From Chionis minor (Eukaryota > Chordata > Aves > Charadriiformes > Chionididae): a stretch of DNA of 64,000 nt. Shown here piece after piece: positions 49,797 to 60,515 of the stretch (positions within the stretch are counted from its first letter, which is position 1; each line of letters opens with the position of its first letter). The stretch is from the NCBI GenBank assembly GCA_013398295.1, contig VZSF01010139.1, positions 124,001 to 188,000 of the forward strand, in the 5' to 3' direction. Below the pieces are notes generated by a model. That model made no database searches. It was not told the origin of the DNA and saw nothing but the letters and a program-made list of their open reading frames with translations. Position numbers and translations under genes: made by a program.

Positions 49797-51961
49797 CTGT
49801 TCAGCCATATTATGTTGTAAAAAGTGCAGGAAAAAATAGAAGTTAGTGGTTTCAGATGCTTTTTTCAGGCCTCTCCTGTGTAACTCAAAGCCAGCTTTGT
49901 TTTTTAAACTGAAATTTTCCAGGCTATTAGTCCATAATGTGAACTTGTGCCTTTCAGGTTTCTTTTTAAACACAGGCACACACGAAAAGAAGAGCAGAGT
50001 TATTTCAATTAGGAATGGGGGCTGCAGTAATTTATTTTACGTGCACTTTTTCACAAGGATTTTTTTTTTTTTTCCTTCTGGAAGGCACATGGGTGTACAC
50101 CACCTGAATAAGCATTGAGGTGAACCCCTCTGCCCCTGCCTGCTGATGTCTGTGTCTCTTTGCTGTGGGTCTCCTGGATCTCCAGAGAGCGCTGAATCGG
50201 ATACTGCTCCCTTACTGAATCCACCGTCTTTCCCACATGGAATAAATGTTAAGGCAGGACTGGGCTTCCCAATGGGTGGTTTCCTCAGGGCTCGAGCAGG
50301 TCTAAAATTTAGTCTGAAGGAGCTGGCGCGTTTGGATTTAACCTTCAGGTGTCTTGGATCCCAATCTGTTCTCTTGGCTGCATGTCCATCATCCTGTTCC
50401 TCAGCTGGGTTGGATGACTTTCGATTTAAATTCTGGTTGGCAAAGCCCATGAACATGAAGGTTTCAAGCTGTTGACTCCTGAGGAAACTGCAGCCTGGAG
50501 TTCAGGCCCTGTATTAAAACACAAGTTAAAATGAGTTAGGTGGCTAGTGCTTCCTCTCCAGTTTGTTAACGGTTGCAAAACTGCAGCATGATGGGAGACT
50601 GCCTTTACAACACATCTAGGGCTGGATTACCAATGGAAAAGGGCTCGGAAGAAGCAGAATTGCCTGCAAACTACTCATGCCTGTAGAGGACCAACTTATC
50701 AAGTGTTCTTAAATGTTCAGTTTCCCTAGTAGTTTTTTTCTCAAGGACAAAAAAGCCCCTAAGCATAGAAAACCTGGTGAGAACTGGTCTTTTGTTTCAT
50801 TAAAAGCAAATCAAGAAAGAATTCTCACTTTTTCCCATTTTTAAAAAATACGTGCATTTCTCAAAGAAAAAACTTAGACTGGTTTCTTAATTTTAATATT
50901 AATTTGATGGTAAAATGTTATTTTGATGTTAAACCCCTGGCTTTTATACATTTAGAACAATTACTATTATTGAAAATCTTTTGCAGAAGATGTGTATGAG
51001 AAAAAAAATCAAAATAAAGTAATATGGACCCCATAGCCAAAGATATAGTTATGAAATGGTAGAGCACTACCTCTCCAAGTGACTCCACCAGATTTTCCTC
51101 TTGGTGGCAAAGTATCTCTTCGCGGGTGAATGAGAGGATGCTTATCAAGGTGAGCAGCTTGAGGTACTGTAAGGAGCAGGGTAAAATGGCAAAGTGCAAG
51201 CAAGAGCCTACAAATCCTGGCCGCAAAGTTCTTAGTGCATCTTCTGCTGGCTGCTAGGTGGCTTTAGAAAAGACTCACCAGCAGTGTGAGACATGAAGGG
51301 CTGATGTCTCGTACACCCGGTCACCACTGAGACATTTTTTTAGCAAATGCCTATTTATGTGAGGGACTGCTATTGCTTTGCCTGACTCTAGCAGACTGTT
51401 TACCCGGCATTAGGATTCCCTGCAAGCCCAGTGCCTTCTCTCCAAAGAGGGCAATTCTCTCTGCTAGTTCAGTAGCTCTGAGATCAGGATACAAGCTGAA
51501 CCATCACTTCTTTTTTTCACAGATGGAAAAACTTGTGTGACTTGCCCAGAGGCAGAAAAAGAGCCAACAAAAGGGACTGATAGATAACATATCTTTTATT
51601 TGCGTGCGCATCTGTGTAGAGGGGGTAGGGAGGAATTGGTTGCAGTTGCCTTTCAACATGTTGCAAACCCCCAGACAGGCTCCCATCAAAGCCCACATCT
51701 CTGTATATTACACAAATTTGGGGTTTCCAAGCCAGACTTGACCATGAAGTTCCACGGGATGGAAAGCAGTTATCCCTAACCCTCATCTCACCTGCTGGCA
51801 TGATCTGCATGTGGGGTTTTCTGTTGACGCTGGGTGCCCAAAGGGTGACAAGCCTGGACACATCAGCTCTGTGTTTTTTTAGGATGGAATTTTGACATTC
51901 CTGGCATTCAAATTTGTTCATTTATATTTCTTCTAGCCAATTAATGCTGGCTCCAGGCAGA

Positions 51962-52036
51962 GTTTGGGGTTTTCCGGGGTTTTCCTTTTTGTTTGTTTGG
52001 GGGTTTTTTTGTTTGGGTTTTTTTTTTTTTCCCCCC
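51962..52036. repeat. G/T-rich low-complexity block
   Basis: The plus strand is almost pure G and T (gtttggggttttccggggtt, then tttgggggttttttt and gtttggg), followed by a 13-nt T run (52018-52030) and a six-C run. Four G tracts of three or more could in principle form a G-quadruplex, but loop lengths vary. Confidence 0.8.
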
Positions 52037-53014
52037 TGGTTAATTCAGTGCTCTTTCTGGGGGCTCGTAGGCAGGGAATACCACACACACAGGCATGGTC
52101 TCCTCCTCACACCCCATGTTGCAGCCACCATTCCTGCAAGACAAGGAAGCCGAAATGAAGCTGCCTAGAAAGCCTGTCATCACGGCTCACGAACCAGCTG
52201 GAAGCTGTCCTGCCAAGCAAGGAGAAGAGCCACCCCTCCAAGAGTGGGAGCCCAGCCCCAGCTCCAGCCTGTCCTTGTGGGCAAAGCAAAGCCCGCAGGG
52301 AGGACCTGGGGGCTGTTTTTGGTGTGTGACAGCACTCAGAACCCAAGCCATAACAGCAGCACTTTGAAAACAGAAAAGAAACCGAAGTGTCTAATATTGG
52401 GTCAAGCCAACATCTATAAATCAACGTCTGTGAATTTATAAACTGTTCGTAAATTTAAGTGCTTTTTGGAGAGCTGTTTGTTATTATGTCAGGGCTGGGA
52501 AGGGGGGTGAGGGAAAGTACTTGTATTCACTCACTCTCTCCCGCTCTGGACTTGCTCGTACATTGTTTGAGCGGGAAGAAAGATCAGAAGTTGTCTGGGC
52601 AAGGGGAGACGTTAGGGGGATGCTGCTGTTGTGCCCCCAGAAACGTTTGGTGCAAGATGAGCAAAAAGGATGAACCAGATTGACACCACATTTGTGCCTT
52701 TCCAATTCCCCATCTGTCCTTTGGCTGTTTTAGCTCTCCACCAGCTAACACAGCTTTAAAACAGGCAGGGAGACTTGCGGCAGGAGGGCCTCAGCCACTC
52801 CCTCCCTTTTTTTTCCCCCGGTGCCTCCGGGAGGGAGCAGAGGCACAAAATCATATCAGCAGCTCCACAGCCCCTCTGCCCCCACGCTCTGAGATGTGGT
52901 GACAGTCCCCAATGACTCTTCCTGCGGCCCGCCTTGCTCCAAAGCACGTTGTAAAGTGGCGTGGTCAACAGGGAATGATGCCCCTGCTGTCTATGGGAAC
53001 TGGTAAACAGCTTT

Positions 53015-53031
53015 GGGGGGGGGGGGGGGGN
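53015..53031. repeat. 16-G homopolymer ending in an N
   Basis: Sixteen consecutive G residues are followed by the only ambiguous base in the window (53031). The true run length is therefore uncertain. This is most likely a sequencing or assembly limit at a G homopolymer. Confidence 0.97.
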
Positions 53032-53289
53032 CCAATCTTGCTCCACCCCTGGCTGAAACTTTTTCTGAGGTTACACTATATTTGGATAACTTTTCCTCCC
53101 ACCTCTATTCATTTTTGTTCCTTTCACCACCTGCTGTTTCCACAGTCAGGATAGGGCACAAAAGTGTCCTGAAAGGAGTTGTCCCAGCCTGGCGGGAAGC
53201 AGGAAGTATTGGAAGGCCTAAGAGGGTGTGAAAGGTTTTGGAGGTTACGTTCACAAAATAAGACATTGTTCTGGTATGGTGCTGCTCAT

Positions 53290-53405
53290 TCAAGTATCTC
53301 AACACTTTGCACGCATGAATGAGTTAAGCCTTATAAAACACCTGTAGGGAAATGGTATCCTCCATTTTATAGGTGATGAAATGGAAGTACTGAGGGAGCT
53401 GAGGC
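53290..53405 (-). mobile_element. MIR/CORE SINE fragment, 3' part
   Basis: Reverse complement of an amniote MIR 3' half. On the plus strand 'aacactttgcacgcatgaat' and 'gagttaagccttataaaaca' precede 'cctgtaggg', then 'tcctccattttatag' and 'gtgatgaaatggaagtactg', all in the expected order for an inverted MIR. It is strongly diverged. Sequence after 53405 ('ccagattttaaacc', 'gctcctaaatccaa') may belong to another old palindromic repeat, but that is too weak to call. Confidence 0.6.
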
Positions 53406-56085
53406 CAGATTTTAAACCTGAATGCCTCCAGTTAAGCTCCTAAATCCAAAACAAGGCATTGAAATAAGCATTCACAATCTATCAAGTCACGCTGATATGA
53501 AGGGAATGGCTGTGTGCTTAGCCAAACCCAGGCTCCCTGCTGAGCAACCTATTTCTGAAAACTTTGGCCTGAGCTTTTATACCAAAGCTGTGCAATCAGT
53601 GGGGACAAGCACTGGCCACCGAGCAGCTGAATCCTAATATACAGGTGTGTGTTTGAATGGTCTCCAAACCATGCAAGCCTCTTTAGTGAAATAAAAATCC
53701 CCTTGGAAGCCCACCTTGCTTCCAAACTGCATTAAAATATCCTGGGAAGAACCATCTTCCTGGAAGCCCAAAGCGCAAGGACAGGCAGAGTATCATCAGT
53801 GTATTTTCTGAAGATCAGGGGAAGTTAATCACAACATTTTCAGAGCTCTAAAAAATTATTTTGGCACCAGTTAAGTAGCCCCAAGCAAAAATTTGAGGTT
53901 AGTTATCTACTTTACTTGAACTTGACTTGAGTCAAAACTCCTCATTTCTGTATTTCATGTCCTGAGTTGACCTCCATGATTTCTGAGATACTCCAAAACC
54001 TAACAACTTTTCCTGCTCTCGCATGTTGCAGGAATAACTTGTCATGGCCTGTTTGCCAATATTTATAATGTTTCTTTATGTTGTAATGTTCATGTGATCT
54101 GGTAAATTTGATTCTTTCTTTTCTGTAGTGCATGTTGTCAGCCTCTCTCAAAAATTAGCTGTCTCCATATGAAGGGACTAATCCTTTCTAAGGAATTAAA
54201 CATTTTACTATTGTCCTATTTATGGTGACTCTCTTAGCTCTTTTGTGAGGCTGCCAGGCAAGATTGTACATAATGAATTTCAAATGTGTGGATTGGACAC
54301 CCTATCCAAACATGCTGCTTGCAGGCTCAGGTGGATGTCAGTGGTATATAACACTTGTGGATCTGGTTTCAAAATTGTAAACCTTTTCCCCATAGGAAGC
54401 ACCACAAGGACCAGCTCTGATCATTTGGGACCAAAAACAATTGAGGGCTTCAAGTGCCTTCCAAAGAGTCCATGCTTACTTCTGAAGAAGTTTGTGAGGG
54501 TCTAGAGGCAGGACACTGTGGGGAAGAGGTATTTCATGAAATACCATCTGCGCCTACTTTCATCTGCCTGTAATACCCTCACTGCTGAGTCTGTGGTCCA
54601 TTATATATAGTGTACGTATCAGCACTTGCAACACAGCATTGGATCACAATTCCCATTCCTGTCGCAGAGCTGTTCATCCTGTCATTGCGCTCCTGGGTTA
54701 TCCAGTGGCTTTTCTTTGGGAAGCAGCAGATGTTACTCACACAGAAATAATCTCTTCCACTTTCGGAAGCTGTTAGACTTAAAGAGGAGATGACCCTGAG
54801 TGTAGAGAGATTGTTTTGTAGAGCCTGTCTTTGTAAAGCTGTGATAGGGAAGACAGCAGCTAAGGAATCCATACCCACAATATGCACTCAGAGGTCTTTG
54901 ATGAAATGATATTGATGGGGACCTATCCAGCCTTCTGGCTTGCCAACGTTAAATGGAGTCCAGATGAGACAAATAGGGTGGTTTGCTCAACTTGGTCTGC
55001 ACTGCTTGCAGACTCAGGCAGATGTGGCTGCTTTACCAGAGTTGTATTTTCTCTTAACCAGGAAGATGCAAAACACTATTCTCATTTATATTATTAAAAA
55101 AAAAAAAAAAAAAAGAAAAAAAAGAAAAGGGGAAAATTCTGGCATGATTATCTGACTCATGGTGCTCTGGAGGCACTGGGGCCATATCTCCATATGTTTC
55201 AAGACGCAGAAGCTTGCACATCATCTAAAGAAAGGCAGCCTGGCAGCAGAGGAAAGGCAGTGATGCAACCCTGACGGCTGGGATTAGGCCTTCCTGATAG
55301 ACTCAGAATAGACTTTGCTGCTGACTTAACTAGTAACACATGACAGCATGAATTTTCATGGAATAGCTGCTCAGAAAACGAGTAGGAAGTGGCTCAAAGC
55401 AAAGTCATGGAGACAGCTATTTGCAGGGATTGCCTTCTGACAGCATTGTCTGGTGAACCCAGCCAAAGGACTTAACGTGAGTGAAAAAAAAGCGTCAAAG
55501 TCCTGGCTCCAAAGTGCAATCCTGCGTAGTCCCGTTTCCTAGGCACACTTGGTCCCAGCTTCCGCTGAAATAAAAGGTGAGTCAAAGGAAAATGGTGTCC
55601 AGAAGTTCAGAGCAACCCAGACAGCCCTAACCACATGACAGGCCCAGAGGGAAGTTTTAAACCACCCACACAACAGCTTGCACAGCTTGCCAAAAAGTCA
55701 GATCCTTCGGCTGGGGGAGAAATAGCTTGCATCTGGATTCTGTGTTTGAAGCCCATGGTAGAGGAAGAAGAGAATGAGGAGGAGGAGTGGGAAATGTGTT
55801 CTGCACAGACCAGATTGCAGTTTGATTTGAAGCATAAAAGGAAGGAGTTCATTATTCTAATAGTAATAAGTCATTTCTGCCTATAAGCATAGTACAACCT
55901 TCTACGAGCAGCAGATCAGCCAAGAACAGAATTAGGGCCATTATTACCATGATTTCAGTCCAGCCTGCCTTTGTTTATTTTAAAAACAAAACACAGCTCG
56001 GTGTTTATTTGAATGGGTAGAGAAGAGAAGTTCATCAGCTCCTAATCATGTGGACTAAAAGTGAATCCTTGTCAGCTGAACCTGC
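53406..56085. other. Noncoding interval, no gene seen
   Basis: No exon recognised. A 19-nt A run begins at 55096, followed by an A/G-rich stretch to about 55135. Short frames here carry no domain. Confidence 0.45.
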
Positions 56086-56317
56086 CATAGAATCATAGAA
56101 TCACTTGGGTTGGAAGAGACCTTCAAGATCATCAAGTCCAACCATAAACCTACACTGCCAAAACCACTCCTAAACCATGTCCCTCAGCACCACGTCTACC
56201 CGGCTTTTAAATACCTCCAGGGATGGCGATTCCACCACTTCCCTGGGCAGCCTGTTCCAATGCTTGATAACCCTTTTTGTAAAGAAGTTTTTCCTAATAT
56301 CCAATCTAAACCTCCCC
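56086..56317 (-). mobile_element. CR1 LINE, ~230-bp 3' fragment
   Basis: The tail 'catagaatcatagaatcac' at 56086 is followed by 'ttgggttggaagagacc', 'caagatcatcaagtccaacc', 'ccctcagcaccacgtctacc' and 'ccacttccctgggcagcctg'. It stops sharply in 'ccaatctaaacctcccc' at 56317. It is the same subfamily type as the copies at 7831 and 31170 but in reverse orientation. The edges are clean and divergence is modest, so it is one of the younger insertions here. Confidence 0.93.
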
Positions 56318-57277
56318 ATAAAGGGACTGGCTGTGAAACAAGACAATGTGCTTGGGTTAACAGTCAGGTATCTATGTTTTGGAAAGGTAAAGCTGACCAG
56401 ACAATAAGGTATTGACTTTTGAGCCAGATGATCAAAGTGATGCTCATGTTTGTGGCACTACTAACATAGTGCATGATCCTGAGTGCAATTATGTTTTCTT
56501 CTATATGGTGGCAGTTGAGACATCGTGATGCTTGTCTTTGAAAATTCTTGAGGGTAAGGTATCCACACTGCTGGCTCGAGCTCTAGTTTGGCCACAGGGA
56601 CTAAATCTGGACTAGCAAATCAGATGGTCTCAAGCCTTGGCCTGAGCGCTGCCACTTGGTTGTTTGTGCCATTAAATTGTTGGAATTGTCTCTGGCAAAC
56701 TTTTGGCCCAGAACAAAACTGTTGTCAGCAATTTCCAGCCATGGTCAGGGAGTTAGCCTGGGTCAGGGACTGCTCCCCATAGGCATTTTGGCTATGGTCA
56801 CCATGTTTGGGAGACTTAGGGAGTTGAGACTTGGAGCAAAGGTAAGGCCACACGGTCCCAGTTTTTCTCAGTGGTGGGGAACGGTCCTTGGCACTGTTTA
56901 GTTATTAGAACTGATGTAGTCAAAATGTCCATAGAGTAGTTAAAAAGAGGCAGCCTTGGGTGATTTGCTGGTGGGCTGAGCTGTGGCATGCCTGAGCTGT
57001 GGCTGCTGGGTCTAGGGGACATGAAGGGAGGGCTTGGGCCTGTGCTGGCATAGAGAGCCGCAGCAGGAACTTTATCCTGAAAACTGGCCTATGCAGCTTT
57101 TTGAGCATTGGTAATGTGGCAAGTAGGCTGGCACACCTGTAGGCTTGGTGGCATAGGCCCTGCTTGTGGGCATGCAGGGCAAAAAAGTCATTTTTCACCC
57201 CTTTCTTGGTACCTGTCCCATGCTCACATAAGACAAAACAGGCTTTGGGCACCAGATGACAGTGCTGCAGGAGGAGG
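56318..57277. other. Noncoding interval, no gene seen
   Basis: No exon or repeat recognised. Composition is moderately GC-rich with short overlapping frames on both strands. Confidence 0.45.
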
Positions 57278-57490
57278 ATGCGTGGTGGAGCAGAGGATGA
57301 GGAGTTCTGCTTGTGGCTTTGTCATCAGCTCCCTCTGACCTCAGGCAAATTACTTAACCTCATTGCTTCCATTTCCCTTGCTGCCACATGGGGATAATAA
57401 TACCATCACAGGATGGTTGTGAGCATTAATTAGCATATGTAGAGTACTTTGAAGATGAAAAGCTTTTAATGACTGCTGGGGATTATTAAA
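57278..57490 (+). mobile_element. MIR/CORE SINE, nearly complete
   Basis: Plus-strand MIR. The head is diverged (gcgtggtggagcagaggatg), followed by 'cctctgacctcaggcaaatt', 'acttaacctcattgcttcca', 'atggggataataatacc' and 'ggttgtgagcattaattagc'. The 3' part reads 'gagtactttgaagatgaaaa'. The order and spacing fit the amniote MIR consensus throughout. The B box is not recognisable, so the tRNA promoter has decayed. Confidence 0.78.
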
Positions 57491-60427
57491 GCTGTTCACG
57501 TTCAGTAAGTGTTATTAAAAAGAAACCAAATCTGAATGCTCTGCACTGAACCTCATCAGTTCCTGGGGCTTGAATACTGGTGGAAGGACGCCTATACCAC
57601 ACTATGTAATTCCTCAGTAAATTGCCCAGGGGCTGAATTTATCACTGGAAACCACAATCCTGAGAGCTAGCCAGAAGAACTGAGTGTTGTGTGCTGTGAC
57701 TCACTCCACCTTCCCAAAGGGGGAGAAAGGCAGTGGCATGGTTGTATCTGGGTTCACATTTGATCTGAGTGGTATTTGCTTTCTAATACTCCTGAACTCA
57801 CTGAGTAGATTGGGGACTATCTAGGGGCTGTTTCAAGTAGGAGCATCTACTCCTTGTGGTGACATGTAAGATGCACTCGGATGTTACCTGACTGAGGTGT
57901 GGGAACTGGTTTGGGGTTGCGTGGATGAGGATGGTGTACTTTGGGCAAGTTTCTCAGAGTTGTCTAGATCATGAGTGAAAGCCTGCGAAGGGCCAAGAAA
58001 AAAACGGGCAGAGCAATTTCATATAAATATGTAGTAAAATACTGAAACACAGACAAACATATGTTAATCGAATGGGCAAGAAGAAAAAAAAAATAATCAT
58101 TTCAATCTTCCTACGCTTGCCTTTACAGATGAAATGGAATATCTGAAAGGCTGTCTTTTGCTTTTGATCTCTCGCTTTTACTTGGAAATATTGCTGTGCA
58201 TGAGGAGTGATGCTTGTGTTGTAAGGGCTGGTACTGGAGAACGTGCAGGTCTGAGTGCTGTGGATTTGCAGTGTGATTGCAATGCGTAACTCATCTCTGC
58301 CTCAGTTTCCTCCTCTGCCTAATGAATTTGCAACACATGTCAGGCTTGCTCTGCCCTTGACTTTCTGGTGTGTCCAAGTGCTTCCATGCAGCTTGTAGGT
58401 TGTGCCAGGAATAGCTTCTGTGTCCTACATGCTTAATTACTAAGGCCAAGATGTTGACATCCTGTAGTGGCTCAAGGTAGCACCAAGATTTAATTCCACT
58501 AAGAAATTTGGCTGATTGTTTGCTATTGGTTTGCTTAATTTCAGGTGCAATTGAATTATTATTATTATTATTACTACTACTACTACCATTAATATTATTA
58601 TTACTGTCAATATGACAGCATTTTTTCAGCCTTCTAAACAACAAAACCATTTTTTTTATTGCAAAAAAGAGAGACACAGCAGTTGCATGTGGAATTCATG
58701 GACCTATTTCATGAAATCACTCAATTTTACGCAGTTGTATTAATTTCCCTTTATAGCTAATAGTAATAAATACTTCTAATCATTGCAATGATTTTTCTAT
58801 GTCTCCTGTTTTTCATACTGGATTTCATGGTTTTTCATGTGGCTCTACAAGAGAGATTGGTACTAACATCCACATCACGGGGATGCTAACACACAGAACA
58901 CAGCTCATCACCAGTGCCCAGCCTGGGAGCAACATCAATACACAAGTAAGCCCCAATGCTTGTTTGCTATAAAACAAATTAAAAATATTCTGTCCCACTC
59001 TAGGGTTCACAGACATATAAAACAGGGGAGTGCCCTAATCCATTTTGTTACACTCGGAGAATACTGTCAAATACCCAAACACAAACTGCTACTTGGAAAA
59101 CCCCACTGCAGTTTAATCAGTAATTCAAGTTTTCAGGAGCTGGGACTGCTGCCGTAAGTAGGAGACGTACAAACATCCTTCAAACTGAAAATTCTCCCAA
59201 AAATTTGCCCTTAATTGAGAAAAGATCTGGCTAGGTTTAATAAAGTCAGAAAGTGGACAGAAGACATCCTAGAGAGAATGCTGAAAATCAGGTGCTTTTT
59301 TCAGTTTTAATGTGAAAACGTGAAAATGGCAGACGGTTGCTGTCATGTTGTGTGGAATAATAGTCTGACCCTTTGGAAGGGCTTTTTCAACATCTGTGGA
59401 CAAACACAGACATATTTTAATGGATAGCTCTTTTAAATTCTTTTTGGTTTCCCAACTGGCTTGTTCTCCTTGGCCCAGATTCAGCCCATCCCTCTGAAAC
59501 AGCCCATTTTTCCCACCTAAGACCCAAATTTCACCTTGACATATTTGTTTTGCTTCACTGATGATGCAGGAAAACTTGGGATTATACCTCCAACGTAGAC
59601 ATCACAGTTAAAGGCCAACTGTGTTGTGGGATCCCACTGAAGCCAGTAGCTTCCCGTTTGTGGTAAATGGATTTAAGACCTGTTGGGCCATCATCAAGGG
59701 TTTCCTTCTCCCATTCTTGGCTCTCCACATGGTGGGAACCACTAAGCTTCTTCAACAAAATCATGTCAGAGTTCCCTTTCAAGTCTGTCCATGCCATTCC
59801 TGGACTACTGAGGCATGGCTCCTGCTGGACATTTAATCTAATAGCAAGATTATTCTCAGCCCTGGGGACACTGGAACATCAAAGCTCCCCTGCTAGCTGT
59901 TCACATCTGCCTTCACGATGGGACAAGGATGGCAACTCCCACTGCGAGTACAGCCCTTTGGAGAGAAGGCTTGGAAAACCTGGTGGTGTGGATTGTGCCT
60001 GTCCCTGTGCATCTGTCTTGCTTTTCTGAGTCCTCAGAGGGCTGTGAAGGAGGGCAGGACTCAGGCTGCAGCTCTCAACAAGAGATGGGCTGCTGCTCCT
60101 AGTTCTGCAGTCACCCCAACATCCCACAATATCTGAAGACCCACTCTTCCTTTTGGCAGCAACCAAGGTACTTTCTGCCACTTTCAAAGACTGTGACACA
60201 GAGTCTGTGGGAGCTCAGCCATCTCCTTTTCTTTTTTTTTATCCTTTTGATATTTTTCCCCTCTCCCATCCCACCCGGGGTTGACTTCCAAAAGGTTCCT
60301 TCCTCTAAAGCTTAGTGCTTGCCCACGAGATGGAGATGTATTACTCTGAGGGCTGCTATTTTCAGCATTTGAGTTGCAGAGTGGGAAAATGCTGCCAGAG
60401 AAAACGGAGGTAGGCTGGTGTTAAAAT
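57491..60427. other. Noncoding interval, no gene seen
   Basis: No exon recognised. A short 'ctctgcctcagtttcctcct' near 58292 recalls the MIR core but is too short to call. The microsatellite at 58555 is annotated separately. Confidence 0.45.
58555..58606. repeat. Compound ATT/ACT trinucleotide microsatellite
   Basis: Runs of att, then act, then a mixed aat/att stretch (attattattatt, actactactact, aatattattatt). On the minus strand it encodes Asn and Ser runs inside a 128-codon frame at 58291-58677, which is therefore not evidence of a gene. Confidence 0.92.
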
Positions 60428-60515
60428 GAAAGGGCTTGATTCTGAACTCATGCTGGCTTTACACTGCTGTAACGCAATTCACTTGAATGGAGCATTTTTC
60501 CTGATTCATAACGAT
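60428..60515. repeat. Possible old amniote palindromic repeat
   Basis: 'gggcttgattctgaactcat', 'ctttacactgctgtaa' and 'cacttgaatggagc' resemble a reptile/bird interspersed repeat of the form gattctgatctca...ttacaccagtgtaa...gaagtcaatggag. The palindromic arms are eroded, so this rests on recalled consensus only. Confidence 0.35.

Larger units (their letters stand above)
46554..53014. other. Noncoding interval, no gene seen
   Basis: No exon or CR1 recognised. Low-complexity sites are a 14-nt A run (49277-49290), a TAAAA microsatellite (49771-49796), a 14-nt T run (50060-50073) and a G/T-rich block ending in a T run and a C run (51962-52036). A possible MIR scrap near 51505-51565 is too weak to call. 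Confidence 0.45.

Noticed and set aside
51505..51565. Possible inverted MIR ('tcacagatggaaaaac', 'tgtgacttgcccaga')
   Set aside because: About 50 bp of patchy similarity is not enough to call.
53406..53600. Possible old palindromic repeat ('gctcctaaatccaa', 'tttctgaaaactttggcc')
   Set aside because: Recalls a sauropsid repeat with 'taggcacctaaat', but the matches are too scattered.
58291..58677. 128-codon minus-strand frame with poly-Asn and poly-Ser
   Set aside because: The residue runs are a direct translation of the ATT/ACT microsatellite. Nothing else supports a gene.
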